Shown here piece by piece: positions 23,069-31,695 of a DNA stretch of 32,483 nucleotides. The position numbers and the translations under genes are program-made. Numbering within the stretch: the first letter of the stretch is position 1; each line of letters starts with the position of its first letter. The notes beneath the pieces are model-generated. The model was not told where the DNA came from, did no database searches, and was given only the letters and a program-made list of their open reading frames with translations. Origin of the DNA: Gammaproteobacteria bacterium. GTDB taxonomy: Bacteria; Pseudomonadota; Gammaproteobacteria; Arenicellales; Arenicellaceae. The stretch is taken from the NCBI GenBank assembly GCA_017854775.1, contig JAFMHC010000027.1:1-32483 (forward strand), in the 5' to 3' direction.

Positions 23069-25515
23069 TACTTTTTATGCGGCTTCTTCTTTGGGGCTTC
23101 TAGCTCAGTTTTGATGTCATGCATTATGTCGCGGCCCACAGGTTCCTCATTCTTCTCTTTCTTAAACGCTTCGATTCGAGATGGTATTATCCTGCGCGGG
23201 TAGTGATTATTTTCAATATCGACATCAGCCGTTTCCCAGTTTGCATCGACTACTACCGATTCCAATTTTTTACTCTTCTCAGTAATCAATAACTTGCTGA
23301 CTTGATTAGGCGTGCGACGCCAAATTTCGGCAGGCAAAACCAGCTCTTCTGTTTCGCCATTAGTGTAGGTGAGTTGCAAAAGTATCGGCATCACTAAGCC
23401 GCCTTTATTCGAAAAGCTCATTACGTAGTAATTTTTGTCTTCTTTAACAGCGCGCGCTAATGCCTCTCGCTCACGAGGATTAATGTCTTCGAGCATTTGC
23501 TGATATTTATTACGCTCTAAATTGGTCGGTGTAAATCTATCGTGCTGGTCGTAGAAGTCGGTAATATCTTTATTTAAATCAATCCACAATTTTCGACCTT
23601 CTGCTTGATTACGCTGCTCAAACAATGGCCTTGGTTCGCCCGCCTCTTCGGCTCGGCGACGCTTAGAATCAATGTCTGGATTCAGGGTATCGAGCTGTAG
23701 CTTATAAACTCTATCAAGCGCTATATCCACATGATCTGTGGTGTAGAACCAACCATGCCAAAACCAATCTAAATCGACACCCGACGCTTCTTCCATAGTA
23801 CGAAAAAAGTCGGATGGGGTAGGTCGTTTATTCTCCCAGCGAATGGCGTATTCTTGAAACGCAAAGTCGAACAATTCGCGCCCTAGAATAACCTCTCGAA
23901 GAATATTCAGCGCTGCAGCCGGTTTAGTGTAGGCATTGGGGCCAAGTCTTAAAACACTATCTGACTGCGTCATAATTGGCACTTGTGCATCTGACTTCAT
24001 ATAGTCAACGATGTCACGCGGCTCAACACCCCAAGGAATTTCAGGGTCCCACTCGCGGCCAGCAACACCATCTAAGAAGCTGTTTAAACCTTCGTCCATC
24101 CAAGTCCACTGACGCTCGTCTGAGTTCACAATCATAGGGAAGTAGTTATGCCCAACTTCGTGAATAACCACACCTAGTAGAAAACGTTTCTCAGCTAAGG
24201 TGTAAGTACGCGAGCCATCATCTTGCAGTTTAGTGCGCGGGCCGTTGAAGGTAATCATGGGGTATTCCATGCCTCCCACTGGACCATTGACGCTGATTGA
24301 TACTGGGTACGGGTAATCAAAGGTGTAGCGCGAATATACGTCTAACGCGTGTATCACCGATTCAGTTGAATATTTCCTCCATAGCTCACCACCTTCTTTG
24401 GGGAAATAGGACATCGCCATTACTAACTCTTGCGCAGCGCCAGGTTGCTTATGGCCTTTAGCATCCCACATAAATTTACGTGATGACGACCAAGCAAAAT
24501 CACGAACATTTACCGCGTTAAAGTGCCATGTCTTAGTTTCTGATGTACCAGAGGCTTCGTTTGCCAATGCTTCTTCGGCGGTAACCACAAACACCGGTCT
24601 CTTTGCATCTTCGGCTTCCTTTAGGCGTTGACGTTGGGCTACGGTTAGAACCTCATCAGCGTTTTGAAGACGACCAGTAGAGGCAACAATATGATCGGCT
24701 GGCACCGTCATACTTACTTCGTAGTTGCCAAATTCAAGAGTAAATTCGCCACGACCAAGAAACTCCTTATTATGCCAAGCTTCATAATCGGAATAGGCCG
24801 CAACGCGAGGAAACCATTGCGCGAATAAAAAGATATCATTGCCGCCTTTACGCGCATCATCAGGGAAATGCTCATAGCCCGAACGTGCCACAACCGCGTT
24901 TTCTTCTAATATGTTATAGGCATACTCTAAGCGGTATTGAAAAGACCCGCCACTTTCGATAGGCGTTGGTAAGTCTATGCGCATTTGCGCGCCAGAGACT
25001 ATGTATTCAAGCTGGTTACCTGAGGCATCAACGATGTTACTCAGCGTATAGCCAATCTCAACATCGTCATAAAATTGATTTCTTCGTAACTCAGCCATAC
25101 TGATTTTTGCAGGCGCATCACTATTAGGAAGCTCGGTTTTAAAACCACGACGAGAATCGTCACCAAACGGCGCTGAGCGTTCCGCCATAGAGTCAGAGCG
25201 AAAGCGATTTTGCTCTAACTGCACCCAAAGATACTTCAAACGATAAGGCGAGTTATTAGTATAAGTAACGCTTTGCTTTGCCGATATACGTCGCGCCTTT
25301 TCATCAAGAACCACATCAATCTTGTAGTCAACTTGTTGCTGCCAGTATTCCTTACCCGGTTCACCGGCGGCATTGCGATAGTCATTTGGTGTTGGCAGTA
25401 TTTCTTCTAGCTGACGGAACTTATCAACAAAGTCTCCTTTGCTTTGCACTACCGCTGCATTTACAGAAACGCATACGAATATGCCCACTAAAAAGCTTAT
25501 TAGGTTTCGAGTCAT
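23068..25515 (-). CDS. M1-family (gluzincin) metallopeptidase, exported
   Basis: An 815-residue M1-type peptidase with a signal peptide (MTRNLISFLVGIFVCVSVNAA). The zinc site is intact: HEVGH, followed by Glu in WMDEGLNSF at the usual distance. The substrate-binding GxMEN element reads GGMEYPMITF, and a Tyr sits in the expected C-terminal place (HGWFYTTDHVDIAL). The Asn-to-Tyr change in GxMEN is found in distant bacterial M1 relatives. I chose the ATG at 25513-25515, because it begins directly with the signal peptide, over a TTG 15 codons upstream. The C-terminus is highly charged (KKPHKK). It is divergent from dnaG and coupled to the DUF6702 gene. Likely a periplasmic aminopeptidase or peptide-handling enzyme. 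Confidence 0.9.
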   Translation of the reverse strand: MTRNLISFLVGIFVCVSVNAAVVQSKGDFVDKFRQLEEILPTPNDYRNAAGEPGKEYWQQQVDYKIDVVLDEKARRISAKQSVTYTNNSPYRLKYLWVQLEQNRFRSDSMAERSAPFGDDSRRGFKTELPNSDAPAKISMAELRRNQFYDDVEIGYTLSNIVDASGNQLEYIVSGAQMRIDLPTPIESGGSFQYRLEYAYNILEENAVVARSGYEHFPDDARKGGNDIFLFAQWFPRVAAYSDYEAWHNKEFLGRGEFTLEFGNYEVSMTVPADHIVASTGRLQNADEVLTVAQRQRLKEAEDAKRPVFVVTAEEALANEASGTSETKTWHFNAVNVRDFAWSSSRKFMWDAKGHKQPGAAQELVMAMSYFPKEGGELWRKYSTESVIHALDVYSRYTFDYPYPVSISVNGPVGGMEYPMITFNGPRTKLQDDGSRTYTLAEKRFLLGVVIHEVGHNYFPMIVNSDERQWTWMDEGLNSFLDGVAGREWDPEIPWGVEPRDIVDYMKSDAQVPIMTQSDSVLRLGPNAYTKPAAALNILREVILGRELFDFAFQEYAIRWENKRPTPSDFFRTMEEASGVDLDWFWHGWFYTTDHVDIALDRVYKLQLDTLNPDIDSKRRRAEEAGEPRPLFEQRNQAEGRKLWIDLNKDITDFYDQHDRFTPTNLERNKYQQMLEDINPREREALARAVKEDKNYYVMSFSNKGGLVMPILLQLTYTNGETEELVLPAEIWRRTPNQVSKLLITEKSKKLESVVVDANWETADVDIENNHYPRRIIPSRIEAFKKEKNEEPVGRDIMHDIKTELEAPKKKPHKK

Positions 25516-25602
25516 GGATGTCTTTTCACGTTTAGTTTTTGAGCGGCCAGTGTTCGCCAATATTGGTAACAGCTTAAGTTTGCCACTGCTTCGATGCGAA
25601 GT

Positions 25603-25629
25603 TTTGCACCCCTGCTAGGGAATTGCAAA
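25603..25629. promoter_or_regulatory. Hairpin in the M1 peptidase / dnaG divergent region
   Basis: TTTGCA (25603-25608) and TGCAAA (25624-25629) enclose CCCT-GCT-AGGG (25610-25620), giving a two-level inverted repeat in the 190-base gap between divergent genes. It could be an operator. I see no reliable -35/-10 pair for dnaG here; TTAGAAT at about 25692 is a possible -10. Confidence 0.35.
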
Positions 25630-25705
25630 TCTGTCTGCTTTATTGTGATCAAAGTAGTTATCCGACAGGCCTACCAAGCACCGCGAAAGAGGTTAGAATA
25701 CGCCC

Positions 25706-27643
25706 ATGGCTGGCAGAATCCCTCAATACTTCATAGATCAACTTTTAAATCGCATTGATATTGTGGATTTGATCGATGGTTACGTGCCGCTGAAAAAGGC
25801 GGGCGCTAACTATAAGGCCTGCTGCCCGTTTCATGGCGAGAAGTCGCCCTCGTTTACAGTGTCACCGACTAAGCAGTTTTATCATTGCTTTGGCTGCGGC
25901 GTAAATGGCACAGCCATCAGCTTCTTGATGGAATACGACCACATGGAATTCCGTGAGGCCATCGAAAAACTCGCCTCCGGCGCTGGCATGGAGATACCGG
26001 AAGAATCGCAGGGCTTCACACCAAAGCAAACCGTCTCTGAGGGCATAGACTTATATCAATTGATGAACCAAGTTAATGAGTTCTATCAAAAGCAATTACG
26101 CCAACATCCAGAGAAACAAGAAGCGGTAGACTATTTGCAGAAACGAGGCTTGAGCGGCGAGACCGCAAAGCGCTTCGGCATGGGCTTTGCACCAGAAGGC
26201 TGGGATAACCTAATGTCAACGCTCGGTGTTAGTGCGTCAGCGCAAAAGGCACTGCTTGACACAGGCATGCTCACCCAGAATGAGAAGAAACGCACATATG
26301 ACCGCTTTCGGCATCGTATTATGTTTCCGATTCACGACCATCGAGGTCGTGTAGTTGGCTTTGGTGGTCGCGTATTAGAACAAGCTGAACCACAGCCAGG
26401 CAACCCCAAGTATCTAAACTCGCCTGAAACCCCGATCTTTCATAAAGGCTCAGAACTTTACGGCTTGTTTGGTGCTCGCGGTGGCATCAAAGTCGCTGAT
26501 GGCGTGTTAGTGGTCGAAGGCTATATGGATGTCGTGGCGCTGGCTGAGGCCGGTATAGATAATGCAGTTGCAACCCTTGGTACAGCAACCACGCCGATGC
26601 ATTTACAACGGCTGTTTCGACATACTCCGAATATTACCTTTAGCTTCGACGGCGACCGAGCTGGCCGAGCGGCTGCCTGGAAAGCACTGGAAACATCTCT
26701 ACCGTCCTTACAAGATGGCTTTCAGGTGAGCTTCTTATTTTTGCCCGATGGCGAAGACCCTGACACAATGGTTAAAAAGGTAGGCAAAGACGGGTTCGAA
26801 GAGCTGATCAAAAAAGCCACGCCATTACCCGACTTCTTAATCGACTCCCTTACCAAGCAAGCCGATATAAACCGTCTTGATGGTCGTGCCAAACTAAGCA
26901 ATTTGGCCAAGCCATTGTTAGAGAAATTTCCTAACGGGGTTTTAAAGAAACTAGTACTAGAACGCTTGTCAGCACTTACCCAAGTGAGCCCACATGACCT
27001 ATTGGGCATTGAGCCACCGGTTAGCCAAGAACCATTTACTGGGAACTCTAGTTATGGAAACTCTAGTTATGGAAACTCTGGCTATGGAAACTCTAGCTTT
27101 GGAACCAATAATAAAGGCTACGGGGGCGGCAAAGGCTACGATGGAAATAACTTTCGAAAATTCAATCGTGCGCCTCAGCAATCGGCTCGCGAACCCTACA
27201 TAACTCCGGTACGAAGAGCTATATCGTTGCTTTTACAATATCCCAAGCTTCATCCCGAATTTGAGGTTTTAGAGGCGATTCCTGATGAACAGGTGCGCGG
27301 AATCGGCATGCTGCATGAATTGCGCCGAATGTGTAAAGAAAACCCAACTATAAATACCGCCGCGTTGCTGGAGAGGTACCGCGGCCAGCCATTTCTAGAT
27401 ACCTTGGCAAAACTTGCCAATCATCACCATCACAACTTAGAAACGCTTGAAGAAGAAGAAGCGATTAATCAGATACAAGGTACCGCTAGTAAGATTATTG
27501 CAGAGTTTAATTCTTCGCAACCCGAAAGGATTTTCAAAGAACTCGAAGACTTACAAAAGCGCGCGACACTAACTAAACTTAGCCCTGACGAAGAAGCGCG
27601 TAAAGAGGTTCTAGCTAGCTATATTCGAGCCAGCTACAAATAG
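25706..27643 (+). CDS. dnaG: DNA primase DnaG
   Basis: A 645-residue replicative primase, which makes RNA primers at the fork with DnaB helicase. Domains in order: the N-terminal zinc-binding domain (ACCPFHGEKSPSF...YHCFGCG, about 38-66), the RNA polymerase core with the DnaG signature RFRHRIMFPI and a TOPRIM fold (VVEGYMDVVAL, then FSFDGDRAGR), and the C-terminal helicase-binding domain (about 490-645). Between core and C-terminal domain, a Gly/Asn/Ser/Tyr-rich linker holds four GNSSY-type repeats. The length exceeds that of E. coli DnaG (581), largely because of this linker. The order dnaG-rpoD is conserved, but rpsU, which normally precedes dnaG, is not in the gap upstream. Its stop is followed by a weak hairpin. 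Confidence 0.98.
   Translation: MAGRIPQYFIDQLLNRIDIVDLIDGYVPLKKAGANYKACCPFHGEKSPSFTVSPTKQFYHCFGCGVNGTAISFLMEYDHMEFREAIEKLASGAGMEIPEESQGFTPKQTVSEGIDLYQLMNQVNEFYQKQLRQHPEKQEAVDYLQKRGLSGETAKRFGMGFAPEGWDNLMSTLGVSASAQKALLDTGMLTQNEKKRTYDRFRHRIMFPIHDHRGRVVGFGGRVLEQAEPQPGNPKYLNSPETPIFHKGSELYGLFGARGGIKVADGVLVVEGYMDVVALAEAGIDNAVATLGTATTPMHLQRLFRHTPNITFSFDGDRAGRAAAWKALETSLPSLQDGFQVSFLFLPDGEDPDTMVKKVGKDGFEELIKKATPLPDFLIDSLTKQADINRLDGRAKLSNLAKPLLEKFPNGVLKKLVLERLSALTQVSPHDLLGIEPPVSQEPFTGNSSYGNSSYGNSGYGNSSFGTNNKGYGGGKGYDGNNFRKFNRAPQQSAREPYITPVRRAISLLLQYPKLHPEFEVLEAIPDEQVRGIGMLHELRRMCKENPTINTAALLERYRGQPFLDTLAKLANHHHHNLETLEEEEAINQIQGTASKIIAEFNSSQPERIFKELEDLQKRATLTKLSPDEEARKEVLASYIRASYK
27041..27100 (+). repeat. 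Four 15-bp repeats in the DnaG linker
   Basis: Four in-frame 15-base units (GGAAACTCTAGTTAT and variants) encode GNSSY, GNSSY, GNSGY and GNSSF from residue 446. Near identity at DNA level implies recent slippage expansion in an otherwise essential gene. Confidence 0.9.
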
Positions 27644-27668
27644 GCTCTTAGCTTATAACTAAGCCTTT
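27643..27668 (+). terminator. Weak terminator or attenuator after dnaG
   Basis: GGC-TTAG (27643-27651, with a two-base bulge) pairs with CTAAGCC (27659-27665), followed by TTT. It overlaps the last base of the dnaG stop. It is weak, so partial read-through into rpoD is expected. Confidence 0.35.
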
Positions 27669-27775
27669 AAGCCTGTAATAAATAAGATTTTCGAAAGAAA
27701 CTCCAATCAATATCTTACTCCGCAACGGCTAATCTTTAAATAAACGTAAACTACAGTAACAAATACGACCTTTTT

Positions 27776-27804
27776 GTTGCAAAACGTAGATTTAGACCCC
27801 ATGT
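27776..27804 (+). promoter_or_regulatory. Heat-shock (sigma-32) promoter candidate for rpoD
   Basis: GTTGCAAA (27776-27783) and CCCCATGT (27797-27804), 13 bases apart, match the sigma-32 consensus CTTGAAA / CCCCATNT, with the -10 exact. It lies in the 332-base gap between dnaG and rpoD. The E. coli rpoD gene is known to have a heat-shock promoter near this place, inside dnaG. The rest of the gap is AT-rich, with a possible sigma-70 -10 (TAAAAT, about 27886). Confidence 0.45.
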
Positions 27805-27975
27805 TGTAAACTAGAAATTAGCAACTTTAAGCGAAAAAAGGGCGCATTAATTATCATTCTGTTATATGGTCGATAGTTAACCGTAGTAAAATCCTTTTCC
27901 CCGAAATGGCAATATTCCCGCGTTATTTGTTGAATCTTAAACGAATAGTGCGTGTTTCAGTGTGAGGTCCTATTA

Positions 27976-29802
27976 ATGGATTCGAGTAGCAAAAAAACCG
28001 AATTAAAACGTTTAATCCTGAAAGGTAAAGAGCAAGGCTTTTTAACTTATAGGGAGATCAACGACCACCTTCCCGAAGACATGAATGACACTGATCAAAT
28101 TGAATCAGTGGTAAACATGATCAACGACATGGGCATTGACGTATTCGATGCAGTGCCCGATGCAGATACATTATTGCATAAAGCCGCTTCTGACAAAGAA
28201 GCCGAAGAAGACGACGATAATACCGATGCTGTTTTAGCCACCGCGGTCGAGAGTGAGTTCGGACGAACCACCGACCCCGTACGTATGTACATGCGCGAAA
28301 TGGGCACGGTAGATCTTCTGACTCGCGCAGACGAAATTAACCTAGCCCAACGCATCGAAGACGGCATTCGCCAGTCAACCGAAGCGATGGCTGCATGCCC
28401 ATCAGCAATTCAGACCATTCTTGATTATTTTGAATCAATTCAAAAAGAAGAAATGCGTTTAACCGATCTGCTGGTCGCTTTCATCGACCCCAACGCTGAG
28501 ATTGACCCTAATCCGGTTCAGTCTGGCTCGGCGGCAAAGAATAAAGAAGAAGACGACGACGAAGAGGAAGAAGAAAAGCCGATTGATACCGGCCCAGATA
28601 TGGACGAAGCTATTGAGCGCTTCAAGTCTATGAAAAAACTTCATAATCGTCACGCCAAAGCGATGGAGACCCATGGCTTCGATAGCAAGCAGTCGCGCAA
28701 TATTCAAGCTGAGATTGTAGCTGGCTTAATGGAGATCAAATTCGTACCAAAGATAATTGAAGCGCTTTGGGAGATGATTCGCATACAGGTTGAAACTGTA
28801 CGTAGCCACGAGAAAGCCATTATGGATATTGCGGTAAGCGATGCCGGCATCTCGCGTAAAGAGTTTATCGACATGTTCGTTGGCTCTGAAGTCGACCAAG
28901 GCTTGTACGATAATCTAATGTCGGCCGCTAAGAACAAAGAAGAAATTGAGATCAATCAAGCATTGATCATCATGTCGCAAGCCAAATTACGCCGCATTGT
29001 CGACGCCCTCTGCATTCCAATTGAAGAGATTAAAGATATCAATCGACGCATGTCGATTGGTGAAGCCAAAGCCCGCCGCGCCAAGAAAGAAATGGTCGAA
29101 GCGAACTTGCGCTTAGTAATCTCAATCGCCAAGAAGTACACCAACCGCGGTTTGCAATTCCTCGATCTAATTCAAGAAGGCAACATCGGCTTGATGAAAG
29201 CCGTAGATAAGTTCGAATACCGTCGTGGTTATAAGTTCTCAACTTATGCAACGTGGTGGATTCGCCAAGCAATTACTCGCTCGATTGCTGACCAAGCGCG
29301 CACTATTCGTATTCCAGTGCACATGATTGAGACAATCAACAAGCTAAACCGAATCTCGCGCCAGATCCTTCAAGAGAAGGGCCGTGAAGCCTTACCTGAA
29401 GAGTTGGCTGAGAAGATGGAAATGCCTGAAGACAAGGTTCGCAAAGTGCTTAAGATCGCGAAAGAACCAATCTCAATGGAAACGCCAATCGGTGACGACG
29501 AAGACTCAAATCTTGGTGACTTCATCGAAGACAAGAATGTAGAAGCACCAATGGATGCCGCTACAACCTCTGGCCTATTGAACGCCACAACCGACATTCT
29601 CGAAAGCCTAACGCCAAGAGAAGCAAAAGTGTTGCGCATGCGCTTCGGTATCGGCATGAACACCGATCACACCTTAGAAGAAGTAGGCAAGCAGTTCGAC
29701 GTAACGCGCGAGCGTATTCGTCAGATTGAAGCCAAGGCATTACGCAAACTTCGTCACCCGAGTCGGTCAGAGCACCTTAAGAGTTTCTTAGAACAGAACT
29801 AA
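27976..29802 (+). CDS. rpoD: RNA polymerase primary sigma factor RpoD (sigma-70)
   Basis: A 608-residue housekeeping sigma factor. Region 1.1 (about 1-80) begins [19 protein letters not shown]; region 1.2 carries [11 protein letters not shown]; a non-conserved region includes an acidic run ([10 protein letters not shown]); regions 2 to 4 are intact: [31 protein letters not shown], the -10-recognising [24 protein letters not shown], and the -35-recognising [20 protein letters not shown]. The ATG at 27976 has GAGG eight bases ahead; a GTG at 27952 is in frame but poorly placed. It follows dnaG, with its own promoter candidate in the gap, and ends at a strong terminator. tRNA-Ile2 follows. Confidence 0.98.
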   Translation: MDSSSKKTELKRLILKGKEQGFLTYREINDHLPEDMNDTDQIESVVNMINDMGIDVFDAVPDADTLLHKAASDKEAEEDDDNTDAVLATAVESEFGRTTDPVRMYMREMGTVDLLTRADEINLAQRIEDGIRQSTEAMAACPSAIQTILDYFESIQKEEMRLTDLLVAFIDPNAEIDPNPVQSGSAAKNKEEDDDEEEEEKPIDTGPDMDEAIERFKSMKKLHNRHAKAMETHGFDSKQSRNIQAEIVAGLMEIKFVPKIIEALWEMIRIQVETVRSHEKAIMDIAVSDAGISRKEFIDMFVGSEVDQGLYDNLMSAAKNKEEIEINQALIIMSQAKLRRIVDALCIPIEEIKDINRRMSIGEAKARRAKKEMVEANLRLVISIAKKYTNRGLQFLDLIQEGNIGLMKAVDKFEYRRGYKFSTYATWWIRQAITRSIADQARTIRIPVHMIETINKLNRISRQILQEKGREALPEELAEKMEMPEDKVRKVLKIAKEPISMETPIGDDEDSNLGDFIEDKNVEAPMDAATTSGLLNATTDILESLTPREAKVLRMRFGIGMNTDHTLEEVGKQFDVTRERIRQIEAKALRKLRHPSRSEHLKSFLEQN

Positions 29803-29824
29803 ATAGGGCCAGACTCTAAAAATT

Positions 29825-29857
29825 AGGGCTAACAACGATAAGTTGTTAGCCCTTTTT
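29825..29857 (+). terminator. Strong rho-independent terminator of rpoD
   Basis: A 12-bp perfect stem, AGGGCTAACAAC (29825-29836) and GTTGTTAGCCCT (29842-29853), with a GATAA loop, runs into TTTTT. It is 22 bases after the rpoD stop. Confidence 0.95.
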
Positions 29858-29940
29858 ATTGAGCACTCGGCAAACATAAGCAATAAAAACGGCAAATTTG
29901 GCAATTCGTCAAAAACAATGCCTCGAAACACCTAAAAAGC

Positions 29941-29969
29941 TTCCTACAGCTAGCTGAATTTTGTATTAT
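29941..29969 (+). promoter_or_regulatory. tRNA promoter with GC-rich discriminator
   Basis: TTCCTA (29941-29946) and TATTAT (29964-29969) are 17 bases apart, followed by the discriminator TGCGCCCC. GC-rich discriminators are typical of stringently controlled stable-RNA promoters. The tRNA begins 55 bases after the -10. Confidence 0.55.
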
Positions 29970-30024
29970 TGCGCCCCAACTTAAGAAAGCCTCTAATTGC
30001 TTTCTTAAATAGGTTTAAACGGTA

Positions 30025-30101
30025 GGGCCTGTAGCTCAGTTGGTTAGAGCAGTGGACTCATAATCCATTGGTCCCTGGTTCGAGTCCAGGCGGGCCCACC
30101 A
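30025..30101 (+). tRNA. ileX: tRNA-Ile2 (CAU anticodon)
   Basis: A complete 77-base cloverleaf with encoded CCA. The acceptor stem GGGCCTG pairs with CGGGCCC, the discriminator is A, and the D-loop (TAGCTCAGTTGGTTAGAGC) and T-arm (CTGGTTCGAGTCCAG) are standard. The anticodon CAT is at 30059-30061 in loop CTCATAA. A CAU anticodon can mean Met or lysidine-modified Ile; I choose Ile2 because of its position after rpoD, as for ileX in E. coli, and the G-rich acceptor stem. It would need TilS to read AUA. A short hairpin (AACCCAT 30107-30113 / ATGGGTT 30122-30128) follows. The 3' end is a common integration target, and the AT-rich sequence beyond fits that. Confidence 0.9.
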
Positions 30102-30479
30102 TTTTAAACCCATATAAAACAATGGGTTGCGAACTCGACTTCGTGTCTGCGAAAATTGAATTAGTTGCCCTGACTTCTAGGTCACGAATAGGTCACGTTT
30201 TTCATCGCTAAATTATTTTAAATAATAATTCTAGCCGACCTAACTTTAAACCGATTGATTCAATACTGGCTTAGTGAAGTTGTTCGACCGTCTCATACTG
30301 CGAGACTCCCGCAGACCTCAAGTGTTTTTAGTGCCGCTTGCGCTAAGATCGGATTGGGCGAAAAGCTAGGTATTTATCGGCAGTCGAGATCTTTAGTCAT
30401 CCAGAGGCACTTATTTGCCCAATCCGGACAATCGATTAATTACTGCATATCACAATAAGGGCTTTCACACCTTTAATTT
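30102..30479. other. Gene-free stretch with repeats after the tRNA
   Basis: No credible gene in 378 bases. It holds the hairpin just after the tRNA, a direct repeat TAGGTCACG at 30178-30186 and 30189-30197 (11-base period), and a perfect 10-bp inverted repeat CGGATTGGGC (30350-30359) / GCCCAATCCG (30417-30426) enclosing 57 bases. These look like remains of integration or mobile-element ends, but no integrase or attC core is seen. Confidence 0.5.
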
Positions 30480-30803
30480 TTACGATATGAGGCAGTTAAT
30501 AGCGCAAAAAGAACATGCGTTAATACGCCAAGAAGGATATAGAGATTTAGCGTGAGCAACAGCATTTTGACAATCATTATGAAAACCTAAATCGATCCGA
30601 TTTAAGGGAAATGGAAAATAATCACAAGGTTGTGATAAATAATGAACTTTATGATCCTGTGTTTCAGGTTGTGCGTTTATATTTAATACAAATTTCTTAA
30701 TACCTGTCTCCTTAAAAAAAGTAAAAACTGTGTCGGGGCCTGCCTTTTGCCGATTACCACCAATATCAGCTTTGAGTATGGAACTGCCTCTTATGAAAAG
30801 CAA
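30480..30803 (-). CDS. Small Cys/His-rich hypothetical protein
   Basis: A 107-residue protein not assigned to a named family. It starts MLFIRGSSILKADIGG, has KFVLNINAQPETQDHKVHYLS in the middle, and ends with a dense Cys/His cluster: GFHNDCQNAVAHAKSLYPSW, then INACSFCAINC. Spacing of the His and four or more Cys suggests a structural zinc site. The INxCxxC ending after HAKxxYPS feels like a family of small proteins from integrons and islands, but I cannot confirm this. No Shine-Dalgarno sequence is obvious. It lies 380 bases past the tRNA in AT-rich sequence with the other two orphan genes. Confidence 0.55.
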   Translation of the reverse strand: MLFIRGSSILKADIGGNRQKAGPDTVFTFFKETGIKKFVLNINAQPETQDHKVHYLSQPCDYFPFPLNRIDLGFHNDCQNAVAHAKSLYPSWRINACSFCAINCLIS

Positions 30804-30909
30804 GCCACAGGCTCTAGGTTGCCCTAAGCGGTCAATGGCTGTTTAGATAAAAGACAAGACACGGCCCCGAATTACAGGGACACACTCTGAGCTACTCGGC
30901 AAAAAATTA

Positions 30910-31578
30910 CTAATCTAGCCCTAACGCTTGGTTCACTAGAATTCCCGAGTTAATAGCCTTATTTTTAACTGCATCTGTCGTGACTAATAGTTCTATTAAT
31001 GTCTTGTTTGCGAATGACTTTCCGTTAAAGAAAAAATCCTTAAAAATTAGACCATGTTTATCATTAGCAAAATCTATAGCTTCATTAAATGATATTAGGT
31101 TTCGATGCTTTATTGTATTGACGAATGAATTTACATAGTCAAATTCGGTAGAATCTAGTAACTCATCTAAGTGTGATTTCAACGAACATTGGTCGAGTTT
31201 TTTTCTAACAGCAGAAATAGTACAGTCACGTTCACCTAAGCTACCTTTTAGAAGAAATATGTTTATTACCTGTGCAATAAGGTCGTGAATAGCTCTCGCC
31301 GAGTGGACACACGCTTGCGCATTAGCTTGAGCAATCAAGGTATGTCGATCCTGTTCAATACGATTTTCGCCAAATGCATGAATTGAGTCCATCTGTTCCA
31401 AAACAGTAGGAGCTTGAACGAATTCATTAGATTTAGACGCTTCCTGATGATGGTAGTAGTAGATATCTATGGCTCGGCAAACAGAATTAACTTTTTCTTT
31501 ACACTCAAATGAGTTGTTCCGAGATGTTGAATGATCAATAAGTTTTTTTACATGCCAAGTTAATAAGGGTTTACTCAT
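30910..31578 (-). CDS. Hypothetical protein, possibly HEPN-like
   Basis: A 222-residue, mostly helical, soluble protein with no signal peptide or membrane helix. Notable stretches are RAIHDLIAQVINIFLL, FDYVNSFVNTIKHRNLISF, and FFFNGKSFANKTLIELL. The NTIKHRNLI element and helical makeup recall HEPN-type proteins found in defence loci, but I do not see a convincing catalytic R-x4-6-H motif, so this is only a resemblance. AT-richer than the core genes, next to another orphan gene on the same strand. The stop is at 30910-30912. The gap 30804-30909 to the previous gene carries ACACGGCCCCGAATTACAGG, a sequence of repeat-element character. Confidence 0.6.
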   Translation of the reverse strand: MSKPLLTWHVKKLIDHSTSRNNSFECKEKVNSVCRAIDIYYYHHQEASKSNEFVQAPTVLEQMDSIHAFGENRIEQDRHTLIAQANAQACVHSARAIHDLIAQVINIFLLKGSLGERDCTISAVRKKLDQCSLKSHLDELLDSTEFDYVNSFVNTIKHRNLISFNEAIDFANDKHGLIFKDFFFNGKSFANKTLIELLVTTDAVKNKAINSGILVNQALGLD

Positions 31579-31695
31579 TTAATTTACCTGTGGATCTCAA
31601 ATATTAGGGTGCACCGAGCCTCTTAAATCTTCGCTAACGCGCATGAAATGCGTCCGAGCCGAAGTCGGTAGTTTTGAGACTTGTTAGTAAGCTTT

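Noticed and set aside
25513-25560. TTG start of the M1 peptidase 15 codons upstream
   Set aside because: It adds a basic leader ahead of a normal signal peptide; the ATG at 25515 is more likely.
30025-30101. Elongator tRNA-Met
   Set aside because: CAU is compatible with Met, but position after rpoD and the acceptor stem favour Ile2; a tRNA classifier would settle it.
30350-30426. Integron attC site beside the 107-residue gene
   Set aside because: The inverted repeat is clear, but the RYYYAAC/GTTRRRY core pair expected of attC is not present.
30255-30458. 67-residue plus-strand ORF
   Set aside because: It spans the inverted repeat, has no ribosome site and a composition unlike protein.
31600-31695. 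attC-like site around CGCTAAC ... GTTAGTA
   Set aside because: Spacing is plausible, but the inner arms do not pair and the right core does not fit GTTRRRY.
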